A DNA stretch of 13,203 bases from positions 1 to 13,203 of the forward strand of contig JALOOS010000012.1 of the NCBI GenBank assembly GCA_025454275.1. Reading direction: 5' to 3'. Made by a program: the position numbers and the translations under genes. The notes beneath the pieces are model-generated. The model had not been told where the DNA came from. It was given only the letters and a program-made list of their open reading frames with translations, and did no database searches. Position 1 is the stretch's first letter. Every line of letters starts with the position of its first letter. Source of the DNA: Desulfobacterales bacterium. GTDB taxonomy: Bacteria > Desulfobacterota > Desulfobacteria > Desulfobacterales > SpSt-501. Positions 1 through 7,372 of the stretch are shown here, piece by piece.

Positions 1-156
1 GTTGGGGACGAGGTCGTAGCGTTTTTTCAGCTGGACGTCGATGTCGGACCAGGCCGACTCCGCGGTGGCCCTGATCCGCACGAGCTTGTTGTAGAGCGAA
101 ACCACGATCAGAGCGAGAACCACCAGAACCGCCACCACTGCCGTCATCAGTCCCAT
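1..156 (-). CDS. lemA: LemA family protein, N-terminal part (cut by window edge)
   Basis: Fifty-two codons are visible, from an ATG at 154-156 down to the window edge. Residues about 5-21 form a hydrophobic membrane segment. They are followed by YNKLVRIRATAESAW and then SDIDVQLKKRYDLVPN, which is the characteristic LemA signature (short N-terminal anchor, YN-LV, AW-xID-VQLK-RxDLVPN). LemA proteins are helical-bundle membrane proteins of poorly defined function with most of the chain outside the membrane. The start is supported by GGAGGG seven bases upstream of the ATG. The remaining part of the gene, roughly three quarters by family length, lies beyond position 1. It is the last visible gene of the minus-strand series and is separated by about 210 bases from the upstream YbhN-like gene, so it may have its own promoter. 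LemA genes often precede a TPM-domain or peptidase gene, which cannot be checked here. Confidence 0.9.
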   Translation of the reverse strand, partial: MGLMTAVVAVLVVLALIVVSLYNKLVRIRATAESAWSDIDVQLKKRYDLVPN

Positions 157-366
157 GGACGTTCCCTCCCGAACAGAGAGTGATCGGTGCGAAGACGCAC
201 TCGCCCGGCGGCATACCGGATCGGGCGTCGCGACTCAAGCCCCCGCCGGTCGGATATCGGCCCTTCCCCCCGAAAGCTGAAGGCGCGGCGGCGGCGATCC
301 CATCCGCCGGCACGGGCTGGCGCCGGGATGCCGGCCGGCTGCATCGGCACGCGCGATGGGCCGCTC
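157..366. other. Intergenic region between YbhN-like gene and lemA
   Basis: This 210-base stretch holds no convincing gene. It contains two GC-rich inverted repeats: CGCCCG at 202-207 with CGGGCG at 222-227, and GCCGGCA at 306-312 with TGCCGGC at 329-335. Neither is followed by a T-run on either strand, so neither is a canonical terminator. On the minus strand TTGAGT (233-238) and TATGCC (210-215) lie 17 bases apart and could be a weak sigma70 promoter for lemA. Matches to the consensus are poor and I hold this at low confidence. Confidence 0.5.
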
Positions 367-1371
367 TCACGGCGCTGAGTCGCCCGGCTCGGCAGGCGTC
401 CGCAGAAGGGCGATCCCCTCGATCTGGGCGGCGGCCACCCCGGCCAGGGTGACGGGCAGGATGCCGACCGCATGGGCCACGATGGCGTAGGAGAGGGCCT
501 CGGAGGCGGGTACGCCGAACATGAGCAGCGCGACCTGGCAGAGGTAGTGGAAGGTGCCGACATAGCCCGGGGTGGAGGGCACGACGACGCTGACGGTGGT
601 GAGCACCAGCACGACCAGACCGGCATGCCAGGGCAGGGAGTGGAGCTGCGGGAGGTCGAAGGCCGCCAGGCAGAGGTAGTAGACGGCGGCGTAGCCGGCC
701 CAGATGCCGATCGACAGCACCCCCACGGCCAGGTAGTGCCCGGGGCCGGCGAGCGGCTGGACCCCGTGGAGAAAATTCAGGACCAGGGACTCGATCCGGC
801 CGCCCATCCGCTGCGGCAGGGGGTTGCGCAGGTATCGCACCAGGGCGGTGGTCCGGGCCTCATACCGTTTGGCGAGGACCAGGAGCCCGAGCAGCGCCAG
901 CGCCCCGGCCAGCATGAGAACCCCGCTCGCCTCGACCCAGGCGGGGAAAGGGTGGACGATCACGACCAGCCCCATCACGGCGATCAGTGCGATGACGTCG
1001 AGGATGCGCTCGACCACGATCGAGCCGAAGGCTGCACCGGCGGGGATCCCGGATTTTTTGCCGATCACGAAGGCGCGCAGCAGCTCACCCAGGTGCGCGG
1101 GCAGGAAGCTGTTGGCGGCGTAGCCGATCATGAGGGCCGAGAAGAGCCGGCCCGTGCCCACCCGTTTCACCGGGCAAAGCAGGTATCGCCAGCGCAGGGC
1201 CCGCAGGGCGTGGGCGGCCATCATCGCCGCCACGGCCAGGGCCACCATCCCGTACCGGGCCCCGGCCAGGGCCCGGGCTACCTGTTCGAGGTCGACCCCG
1301 CGCAGCGCCAGCCAGATGCAGAGCAGCGTGACCGCTGCGCCGATGGCCAGATGGAGCGTTCGTTTTCGCAT
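367..1371 (-). CDS. YbhN/UPF0104 (lysylphosphatidylglycerol synthase TM region-like) integral membrane protein
   Basis: This is a 334-residue polytopic membrane protein with about seven to eight hydrophobic segments. The first runs over residues 6-24, followed by the LRGVDL motif typical of the family's N-terminus. The diagnostic block is ANSFLPAHLGELLRAFVI near residues 85-102, followed by a Gly/Ser-rich stretch and VVERILDV; these match the N-x-F-P-x-x-x-GE-x-x-R and ERxxD signature of the LPG_synthase_TM/YbhN/AglD superfamily. Members act in or near membrane lipid metabolism or lipid-linked precursor flipping, but the substrate here cannot be read from sequence. I chose the ATG at 1369-1371 because the protein then begins MRKRTLHLA like its relatives. 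A GTG at 1387-1389 would add six residues and neither has a strong ribosome-binding site. It lies 54 bases downstream of the ATPase gene and may share its transcript. It is shorter than full MprF and has no synthase domain. Confidence 0.85.
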   Translation of the reverse strand: MRKRTLHLAIGAAVTLLCIWLALRGVDLEQVARALAGARYGMVALAVAAMMAAHALRALRWRYLLCPVKRVGTGRLFSALMIGYAANSFLPAHLGELLRAFVIGKKSGIPAGAAFGSIVVERILDVIALIAVMGLVVIVHPFPAWVEASGVLMLAGALALLGLLVLAKRYEARTTALVRYLRNPLPQRMGGRIESLVLNFLHGVQPLAGPGHYLAVGVLSIGIWAGYAAVYYLCLAAFDLPQLHSLPWHAGLVVLVLTTVSVVVPSTPGYVGTFHYLCQVALLMFGVPASEALSYAIVAHAVGILPVTLAGVAAAQIEGIALLRTPAEPGDSAP

Positions 1372-1425
1372 TCCTGTCGCGCCGCCCACCCCGGCGGGGG
1401 GCGGGGAGCACCGGCCCGCACCGTC

Positions 1426-2130
1426 TCAGGCGGACGCATTCTTGACGAGCATCGTGGTGGGATCCAGCACCAGGCGGGAGTGCTCCGGCGTGAGGCTCAC
1501 CCCCTTGAGGGGCACCACGTGAATCTCCTGGCCGACCGGCAGGAGTTGGAGCGCCACCGCGAAAAGGTCATCCACGTCGGCCAGCTGCTTGGGCACCCCG
1601 CCGGGCCCCGGGTCCTCGTGGCGGTGGGTGCGGATGCTGAACCATACCTGCAGGCCGTGCAGGCGGGCGATCTTCTTGAGCTCGGAGAGCATCTCGCGCA
1701 CCGGCTCGTCGAAGGAGAGTCCGTCCACGATCAACATGCGCGGGATGAAGATGTTCTGCTCGATCAGATCCCCCAGGCGCTCCTCCAGGCGCGGGACGCT
1801 GAACCCGTCGGTGCGGAAGGTCATGATGAAGCGATGGGGCAGGAGGGATTCCCACACCTGGCCGCTCTGGGGGACGGCCAGATCGGAGGCGATGTGCGCG
1901 AACAGGTTCTGATACCAGAGGCTGGCCTTGTTCACCGGCTGGTTCAGGCTGACGTGCAGGACGTTGCGCGCGTTGAGCATGGCGTTCAGCGCGATCTGGA
2001 CCATGAGCGCCGTTTTGCCGACGCCGGCCCGGGCGAGCACACAGCCGAACTGGCCGGGGGCGAGGACCTCCTCAGCCGGTCCGCCCAGACAGCGCAGGGG
2101 GTTGCGCAGGTTGAGATCGGTTTTGATCAT
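1426..2130 (-). CDS. RecA/KaiC/DnaB-like P-loop ATPase, function unknown
   Basis: This is a 234-residue single-domain ATPase. Walker A is ARAGVGKT at residues 33-40 and Walker B is MLIVDG at 132-137, preceded by an amphipathic region ending LEERLGDLIEQNIFIPR. The order and spacing match the RecA-fold family that includes KaiC and the DnaB C-terminal domain. The protein has no N-terminal extension or second lobe, so it is not itself DnaB, RadA or KaiC. The start ATG at 2128-2130 is chosen because AAGGAGAGG lies nine bases upstream; the reading frame stays open much further upstream, but only through the coding region of EF-G. The gene sits 113 bases after EF-G on the same strand. I do not recognise a specific function. 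Residues 168-183 are Gly/Pro/His-rich and may form a mobile loop. Confidence 0.8.
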   Translation of the reverse strand: MIKTDLNLRNPLRCLGGPAEEVLAPGQFGCVLARAGVGKTALMVQIALNAMLNARNVLHVSLNQPVNKASLWYQNLFAHIASDLAVPQSGQVWESLLPHRFIMTFRTDGFSVPRLEERLGDLIEQNIFIPRMLIVDGLSFDEPVREMLSELKKIARLHGLQVWFSIRTHRHEDPGPGGVPKQLADVDDLFAVALQLLPVGQEIHVVPLKGVSLTPEHSRLVLDPTTMLVKNASA

Positions 2131-2243
2131 GGCGAAAAACCTCTCCTTGATGAGGATGACTTCCGCCGCAGGCCTCCACGGACCTGCCGCGGCTCTCGTC
2201 TGGAACATGTCGTTTCGCAAAGCCATCGGGCCGGGGCGGCGTT

Positions 2244-4331
2244 TCACGCCACCTTTTTCTTCTGCTCCGCGGCCTTCTTCTCCAGTTCCTCGGCGATCGA
2301 GTGGGGCACCTGTTTGTAGGCCAGGAACTCCATCGTGAACTGCGCCTGGCCCTGGGTCAGGGAGCGCAGGACCGTGGAGTAGCCGAACATCTCGGCCAGA
2401 GGCACCTGGCTTTCGATAACGCAGAGCGCCCCCTCGTCCTGGGCGCCGACGATCATGCCGCGGCGCTGGTTGAGGGAACCCATCACGCCACCCTGGAAGG
2501 CGGTGGGTGTTTCGACGACGACTTTCATGATGGGCTCCTGGATCACCGGCTTGGCCCTGAAATAGCCCTGCTGGAACGCCCCGCGGGCCGCCGCCTGGAA
2601 GGCCATGTCCGAGGAGTCCACGGCGTGGGAGGCTCCGTCGTTGATGGCGATTTTGATCCCGGTGACGGGGAACTCCATTTTCGGCCCCTTGGCGAGGCAC
2701 TCGCGGAACCCCTTCTCGCAGGCGGCGATGAACTGGGTGGGGATGGCTCCGCCCACCACCTGGTTGTCGAACTCGAAGTCGCCCTCGGCGAGCGGTTCCA
2801 TCCAGCCCGCCACCCGGCCGTACTGGCCCGAGCCGCCGGTCTGCTTCTTGTGCAGGTAGTCGAAATCGGCCCGCTGAGTGATGGTTTCGCGGTAGGCGAC
2901 GCGGGGGGCCCCGGCCGCGACCTCGGCCCCGTACTCCCGCTGCATGCGCTCGATGTAGACCTCGAGGTGCAGCTCGCCCATGCCCGAGATGATGGTCTCG
3001 TTGGTTTCGGGGTTCACGTGGGTCTTGAAGGTCGGGTCCTCTTTCGTGAAGCGGTTCAAGGCCTTGGACATGTTGATCTCGGCCTTGTGGTCCTTCGGCC
3101 GGATGGCCAGCGAGATGACCGGTTTGGGGACGTACATGGAGGTCATGGTCAGGCTCAGCCCCGGGGCGACGAAGGTGTCCCCCGAGGCGCAGTCGATGCC
3201 GAAGAGGGCCCCGATGTAGCCGGCCGGGATCAATTCGATCTCCTCCATCTGATCGGCGTGCATCCGCACGACGCGGCCGACCTTGATTTTGCGCCCGGTA
3301 CGCACGTTGACGATGGTCTCCCCTTTGCACAGCGACCCCTGGTAGACCCGCAGGTAGGTCAGCTGACCGTAGGTGCGGTCTTCCAGCTTGAAGGCGAGCG
3401 CCACGAGCGGGGCGGCCGCATCGGCGGCGAGCGCGACCGGCGCTTCGTCCCGGTCCATGTCGAGCGCGGTGTTCTCGACATCCGCCGGGCAGGGAAGCAG
3501 GTCGTTGACGGCGTCGAGCAGTCGCTGAATCCCCTTGTTCTTGTAGGCCGAGCCCATGAAGACGGGGGTCAGCTCACGTCGGATCACGGCCTTTCGCAAC
3601 GCCGCAAGGATCAGCTCGCGGCCGACCTCCCGCTCTTCGAGCAGGGCCTCCATCAGCTCATCCGAAAACATCGAGACGGCATCGAGCATCTCCGTGCGCT
3701 TGGCGGCGGCGAGCTCCTGGAGGTCATCGGGGATCGGCTCGGTCCGCACCTCCTCGCCCTTATCACCGTCGAAATAGACGGCCTGCATGTCGATCAGGTC
3801 CACGACGCCGGTAAAGTCCGACTCGAGTCCGATCGGCAGCTGCATGGCGACGGCCTGGTGGCCGAGCTTCTGCCGCAGCTGTTCGACGACGCGGAAGGGG
3901 TTGGCGCCGGAGCGGTCGCACTTGTTGATGAAGGCGATGCAGGGCACCTTGTAGCGGCGCATCTGCTGATCCACGGTGATGGACTGGGACTGGACGCCGG
4001 CCACCGCGCACAGGACCAGGATGGCGCCGTCGAGCACCCGCAGGGAGCGCTCCACCTCGATGGTGAAGTCCACGTGGCCGGGGGTGTCGATGATGTTGAT
4101 CTCGTGTCCCTTCCACTCGCAGAACGTGGCGGCCGAGGCGATGGTGATCCCGCGCTCCCGCTCGAGCTCCATGCTGTCCATGAAGGCCCCCACCCCGTCT
4201 TTGCCCTTGACGTCGTGCATGGCGTGGATGCGCTTGGTGTAGAAGAGGATCCTCTCGGTGAGGGTCGTCTTGCCCGAGTCGATGTGGGCGCTGATGCCGA
4301 TGTTCCTGACGCGTTGGATGTCCTTTTTCAT
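2244..4331 (-). CDS. fusA: Elongation factor G, mitochondrial-like spdEFG1 type
   Basis: A complete 695-residue translational GTPase that drives tRNA-mRNA translocation on the ribosome. G motifs are AHIDSGKT (15-22), RGITI (60-64), DTPGH (82-86) and NKCD (136-139). Domain II includes LFGIDCASGDTF, domain III includes SGMGELHLEV, and domain IV carries HAVDS at 569-573, whose histidine is the conserved tip residue used in translocation. The domain V part ends in a Lys-rich tail. Several blocks, such as VKGKDGVGAFMDSMELER (41-58), LCAVAGVQSQ and LFGIDCASGDTF, match mitochondrial EFG1 much more closely than standard bacterial EF-G. This fits the spdEFG1 group known from spirochaetes, planctomycetes and deltaproteobacteria. 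The start has a modest AAGG ribosome-binding site. The gene is monocistronic or leads the downstream ATPase, not a str operon. A promoter and a terminator-like leader hairpin precede it. Confidence 0.95.
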   Translation of the reverse strand: MKKDIQRVRNIGISAHIDSGKTTLTERILFYTKRIHAMHDVKGKDGVGAFMDSMELERERGITIASAATFCEWKGHEINIIDTPGHVDFTIEVERSLRVLDGAILVLCAVAGVQSQSITVDQQMRRYKVPCIAFINKCDRSGANPFRVVEQLRQKLGHQAVAMQLPIGLESDFTGVVDLIDMQAVYFDGDKGEEVRTEPIPDDLQELAAAKRTEMLDAVSMFSDELMEALLEEREVGRELILAALRKAVIRRELTPVFMGSAYKNKGIQRLLDAVNDLLPCPADVENTALDMDRDEAPVALAADAAAPLVALAFKLEDRTYGQLTYLRVYQGSLCKGETIVNVRTGRKIKVGRVVRMHADQMEEIELIPAGYIGALFGIDCASGDTFVAPGLSLTMTSMYVPKPVISLAIRPKDHKAEINMSKALNRFTKEDPTFKTHVNPETNETIISGMGELHLEVYIERMQREYGAEVAAGAPRVAYRETITQRADFDYLHKKQTGGSGQYGRVAGWMEPLAEGDFEFDNQVVGGAIPTQFIAACEKGFRECLAKGPKMEFPVTGIKIAINDGASHAVDSSDMAFQAAARGAFQQGYFRAKPVIQEPIMKVVVETPTAFQGGVMGSLNQRRGMIVGAQDEGALCVIESQVPLAEMFGYSTVLRSLTQGQAQFTMEFLAYKQVPHSIAEELEKKAAEQKKKVA

Positions 4332-4355
4332 AATGCCGACCTTGATGTGCGTTTG

Positions 4356-4390
4356 AAAAAAAATTCCCGTCTCGGTGCTCCCGAAACGGG
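4356..4390 (-). terminator. Intrinsic-terminator hairpin in the EF-G leader (possible attenuator)
   Basis: On the minus strand CCCGTTTCGG (4390-4381) pairs with CCGAGACGGG (4375-4366) through ten base pairs, one of them a G-U wobble, with a five-base loop. It is followed after AA by eight uridines (4363-4356). This is a textbook Rho-independent terminator. It lies between a good promoter (-10 at 4436-4441) and the EF-G start at 4331, only 25 bases downstream of the U-run. An imperfect direct repeat of the 5' arm, CCGTTCGGG, lies just upstream (4408-4400 on the minus strand), so alternative pairing is possible. It may instead terminate readthrough from the Smr gene. Confidence 0.8.
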
Positions 4391-4435
4391 ACGGTTAGAC
4401 CCGAACGGCGGTTATTTTTTCTTGTAAACGTTAAA

Positions 4436-4463
4436 GTTATATTACGGCTATGCTAGTTGTCAA
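4436..4463 (-). promoter_or_regulatory. Sigma70-type promoter for the EF-G gene
   Basis: On the minus strand a perfect -35 box TTGACA (4463-4458) is separated by 16 bases from TATAAC (4441-4436), a five-of-six match to the -10 consensus. The region is AT-rich against a GC-rich background. A start near 4429 would give a leader of about 98 bases containing the terminator hairpin. It lies between the end of the Smr gene and EF-G and faces EF-G. Confidence 0.75.
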
Positions 4464-4506
4464 TGAAAATCAGCTGCGTCTTGCCCGTGCGGAGCTCGCC
4501 GCCACG

Positions 4507-5229
4507 TCAACAGCCCGCGGGGCCGCGGAGCCCCTGCGGCGGGCGGTTGCGGCGGTGACGCTTGGTGAGCGGGCGGCGGCGCAGCAGCAGATAGGTGGCC
4601 CCCGCCCCGCCGTCGCATGCGCGGGCGCTGGTGAAGGCGATCACCCACTTGCGCCAGGGGCCGCGGGTCAACCACTCCTTCAGCTTGGATTTCAGCACCG
4701 GATCCGATGGGGAGGAGAGCCCGCGCCCGTGAATGACCAGCAGCGCGCGGCGGCCGGCCGCGAGGCTTTGACGGATAAAGGCTTCGAAAACCGCTTGGGC
4801 CTGTTCGACGTTCAGCCCATGCAGATCCACATGACCCTGGAGGGCGAAATCGCCGCGGTGAAGGCGGCGGGTGATCCCGGGCGGTGCCAGGCAACCGGCG
4901 CCCTCCATGTATTCCGGGGTATCTGCCACCACGAATCCCTCGCCGCACGCCACGAGCCGGGCGAGGCGATTCATCTCGCCGGCATCCGGTGCCGACCCCG
5001 GAGCGACCGGCGGCGGCCCCGGCCGGCGTGCCGGCAGCACCTGCGCCTCCAGGGGCCGGACGCCTTGCATGGCCTCGGCGAACAGCTCCTGCTCACTCGG
5101 CGGGAGGGGCAGGGGAGGGGCGGTGGCCGGTGACGGCGGCGCCGGGGCCGCGGGGAGCGTTTTCGACCCGATCAGAGCGGATAGACGCTCGAACGGACGA
5201 TGGAAGCCGTTGGGGTCTCTCGGTTTCAT
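4507..5229 (-). CDS. Smr (MutS2 C-terminal-like) domain protein
   Basis: A 240-residue soluble protein. The N-terminal half is Pro/Ala-rich and low complexity, with PAAPAPPSPATAPP near residues 26-39. The C-terminal part is a Smr domain, marked by DLHGLN at 135-140 and IHGRGLSS at 166-173, followed by LKSKLKEWL and a TSA-x-x-x-x-GGAGATYLLL end. Smr domains bind nucleic acids and several have nicking endonuclease activity; this stand-alone form lacks the MutS core. I chose the ATG at 5227-5229, giving MKPRDPNGFHRPF, because stand-alone Smr proteins usually start with a short basic segment of this kind. An earlier ATG at 5308-5310 gives 27 more residues and has no better support. It diverges from the CoA-transferase gene. 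Its own end is 116 bases from the EF-G leader hairpin. The cellular target is not known from sequence. Confidence 0.88.
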   Translation of the reverse strand: MKPRDPNGFHRPFERLSALIGSKTLPAAPAPPSPATAPPLPLPPSEQELFAEAMQGVRPLEAQVLPARRPGPPPVAPGSAPDAGEMNRLARLVACGEGFVVADTPEYMEGAGCLAPPGITRRLHRGDFALQGHVDLHGLNVEQAQAVFEAFIRQSLAAGRRALLVIHGRGLSSPSDPVLKSKLKEWLTRGPWRKWVIAFTSARACDGGAGATYLLLRRRPLTKRHRRNRPPQGLRGPAGC

Positions 5230-5317
5230 CACAGCCTGCCTGATCGGGTCTGCCGCGCCGATGGCGCCCACCCCTTGCCGTCGACCGAAAATTGGCCGGT
5301 GAACGGTCATCTACGCC

Positions 5318-5346
5318 AACTTATCCACGCCGGTGCGGCAGGTCAA
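5318..5346 (-). promoter_or_regulatory. Candidate promoter for the Smr gene
   Basis: On the minus strand TTGACC (5346-5341) lies 17 bases from TAAGTT (5323-5318). The -35 box is a good match but the -10 box is poor, with three of six consensus bases. A start near 5311 would give a leader of about 80 bases before the chosen ATG. No other candidate on this strand of the divergent region is better. Confidence 0.3.
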
Positions 5347-5353
5347 CAGGTAG

Positions 5354-5391
5354 GGGCCTCTGGTCGAAATTTTTGCTCGCGGAAGAGGCCC
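5354..5391. repeat. Inverted repeat upstream of the CoA-transferase gene
   Basis: GGGCCTCT at 5354-5361 is exactly reverse complementary to AGAGGCCC at 5384-5391, with 22 bases between. It overlaps the region where a -35 box would lie for the extended -10 promoter at 5397-5405. It could be a regulator binding site or an RNA hairpin; nothing here names the regulator. Confidence 0.5.
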
Positions 5392-5396
5392 TGTTT

Positions 5397-5405
5397 TGCT
5401 ATAAA
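5397..5405 (+). promoter_or_regulatory. Extended -10 promoter for the CoA-transferase gene
   Basis: TGC followed by TATAAA (5400-5405) is an extended -10 element: TG one base before a five-of-six match to TATAAT. No good -35 box is present at 16-18 bases, which is tolerated by extended -10 promoters. A start near 5412 would leave a leader of about 29 bases with GGAGGG before the ATG at 5441. The following A/T-rich stretch (5400-5415) stands out from the GC-rich surroundings. Confidence 0.5.
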
Positions 5406-5440
5406 AAAAATTTACGCAAATAGTTATGGTGGAGGGTTTC

Positions 5441-7357
5441 ATGGATTGGCAGAGCGCCTACGCCTCCAAGGTGATTTCCGCCCAGGAGGCCATGACCAAG
5501 ATCAAGCGCGGCAGCCGGCTGTTTCTCGGCACCGGGTGCGGCGAACCCCAGCATCTGATCAAGGCGATGGTGTCGGACCAGGGGTTGTACGACATCATGA
5601 TCTATCAGATGCTCTCCTTCACCCTGTCGCACTACGTCGACAACCCGTCGTTTCAAAAGCGCTTCTCGCTGAAGCTCTTTTTCATCAGCCGCTCCATGCG
5701 GCGTGCGGCGTTCGAGGGCCGGATCGATTACCTCCCCTGTTATCTCTCCCAGATCCCGGGGCTTTTCTCAAGCAACCGCATCGGCCTGGACGTGGCCATG
5801 GTCCAGGTGAGCCCGCCCGACAAATACGGCTACTGCAGCCTCGGGGTGTCGGTGGACATCACCCGCGCCGGGCTCGAAAACGCGCGCACCGTGATTGCCC
5901 AGGTCAATCAGCGCATGCCCCGCACCTGGGGCGACAGCTTCGTCCACGTGGACGACCTGGACTGGCTGATCCCCTTCGATGAACCGCTGGTGCAGTCTTT
6001 CCCCACCCTGCAGGACAACGAGGTCTCGCGGCGGATCGGCCACTATGTCTCCCAGCTGGTGGAAGACGGCGCCACCATCCAGGTGGGCTTCGGCAACCTT
6101 CCCTTTCATATTCTCAAATATTTGGACGACAAGAAAGACCTCGGCCTGCACACCCACGTCATCACCGACGGATACCTGCCGCTCTTCGAGCGCAAGATCA
6201 TCACCAACCGCCAAAAAAGCCTGCTCCCCGACCGCATTGTCACCTCGCTCTGCATGGGCTCCCAGCGCCTGTACGACTTCGTCGACAACAACCCCGCCTT
6301 CTATTTCCGGGCCTCGGATTTCGTCAACGACCCGCTCGTGGTCGCCCGCAACGACCACCTCGTCTCCATCAGCCCGGCGTTGGAGGTGGATTTGACCGGT
6401 CAGGTCTGCACCGACAGCATGGGCTCGCTCTTTTACAGCGGAATCGGAGACCAGGTGGATTTCATGCGCGGCAGCGCCATGTCCAAAGGAGGCTTCTCCA
6501 TCGTGGTGATGCCCTCCACGGCCCAGGGCGGCAAGGTGTCCCGCATCGTCCCGCACCTGAGCGAGGGGGCCGGAGTGGCGACCACCCGCGGGGACGTCAA
6601 TTTCGTGGTCACCGAATACGGGATCGCCGAGCTGATGGGCAAGGGGATCTACCAGCGGGTGATGGAGCTCGCCCAGATCGCCCATCCCAAGTTCCGCGAG
6701 GAGCTGGTGGAAGCCGCCAAGAAGCGCCACTACATCTTCCCCGACCAGATGCCCCCCTCGACCGATGATCTGATCTTCATCGAGGGGTACAAACGCTCCT
6801 TCACCTTGAAAAACGGCAAAACGTTGGAGCTGCGCCCGCTGCTGCCCTCGGACGAGTTCGCCTACCGCAATTTTTTCTATTCCCTGCAGGAGAAGACGAT
6901 CTACATGCGCTTCTTCTATAAAATGCGGACGTTTACGCACGAGGTGGCCCAGAAGCAGTGGGCCAGCCTGGACTACCGCCACAACATCTCGATTGTCGGT
7001 CTCGTGCAGAAGGGCGGCCACAAGGAGATCCTGGCCATCGGTTCCTATGCCCGCGAGAGCGAGGAGCGGGCCGAGGTGGCCTTTGTGGTCCGCGAGGACT
7101 TCCAGGGGCAGGGCATCGGCTCCTACCTTCTGGAGCTGCTCGAAACGATCGCCTCCCAGAACGGGTACAAGGGCTTCTGTGCGACGGTGTTGCGGGAAAA
7201 CGCCTCCATGCTGCGGGTCTTCAAGAATCGCTACCCGAACGCCAAGGTGACCTTTTCCGGCGGCAGCGAAGTGCTGGTCGACATGGCGTTTGCAGATGCC
7301 GTACCGCAGTCGCCGAACGCGCAGGACGGCCAGAAATTCGCTCCGCCCCCCCGTTGA
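5441..7357 (+). CDS. Acetyl-CoA hydrolase/CoA-transferase fused to a GNAT acetyltransferase domain
   Basis: A 638-residue two-part enzyme. Residues about 1-445 are a class I CoA-transferase of the acetyl-CoA hydrolase/4-hydroxybutyrate CoA-transferase type. Evidence includes VGFGNLPFHIL (215-225), SPALEVDLTGQV (311-322) with E315 as the likely catalytic glutamate that forms the CoA thioester, and YSGIGDQVDFMRG (332-344). Family members usually have a second Gly at the Asp in GIGDQVDF. Residues about 460-615 are a GNAT domain beginning LELRPLLPSDEF, with the acetyl-CoA-binding motif VREDFQGQGIGSYLL (549-563). The start at 5441 follows GGAGGG; an ATG 15 bases earlier precedes that ribosome-binding site and is rejected. 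The enzyme probably moves CoA between acyl-CoA and a carboxylate; the fused GNAT could acetylate a protein or small molecule using acetyl-CoA. Transcribed alone from its own promoter, divergent to the Smr gene. Confidence 0.92.
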   Translation: MDWQSAYASKVISAQEAMTKIKRGSRLFLGTGCGEPQHLIKAMVSDQGLYDIMIYQMLSFTLSHYVDNPSFQKRFSLKLFFISRSMRRAAFEGRIDYLPCYLSQIPGLFSSNRIGLDVAMVQVSPPDKYGYCSLGVSVDITRAGLENARTVIAQVNQRMPRTWGDSFVHVDDLDWLIPFDEPLVQSFPTLQDNEVSRRIGHYVSQLVEDGATIQVGFGNLPFHILKYLDDKKDLGLHTHVITDGYLPLFERKIITNRQKSLLPDRIVTSLCMGSQRLYDFVDNNPAFYFRASDFVNDPLVVARNDHLVSISPALEVDLTGQVCTDSMGSLFYSGIGDQVDFMRGSAMSKGGFSIVVMPSTAQGGKVSRIVPHLSEGAGVATTRGDVNFVVTEYGIAELMGKGIYQRVMELAQIAHPKFREELVEAAKKRHYIFPDQMPPSTDDLIFIEGYKRSFTLKNGKTLELRPLLPSDEFAYRNFFYSLQEKTIYMRFFYKMRTFTHEVAQKQWASLDYRHNISIVGLVQKGGHKEILAIGSYARESEERAEVAFVVREDFQGQGIGSYLLELLETIASQNGYKGFCATVLRENASMLRVFKNRYPNAKVTFSGGSEVLVDMAFADAVPQSPNAQDGQKFAPPPR

Positions 7358-7372
7358 CCGACCCGCGGCCGA

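Noticed and set aside
306..335. Inverted repeat as terminator of the YbhN-like gene
   Set aside because: No T-run follows on either strand, so only the repeat itself is noted.
472..2319. 615-codon open frame on the plus strand
   Set aside because: It lies antisense to the YbhN-like and ATPase genes; its product is His/Gly/Asp/Gln-rich with no recognisable domain, as expected of a shadow frame in GC-rich DNA.
2131..3330. Upstream extension of the ATPase frame
   Set aside because: The frame stays open through EF-G in another phase, but the translation is Arg/Pro/Gly-rich and the ribosome-binding site fits the ATG at 2130. An ATG at 2226 has no ribosome-binding site.
2301..4427. 708-codon open frame on the plus strand
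   Set aside because: Exactly antisense to EF-G, low-complexity composition and no family match.
5361..5377. Sigma54-like promoter (TGG...TTTGCT)
   Set aside because: The GG and GC elements are separated by 11 bases; sigma54 promoters need 10.
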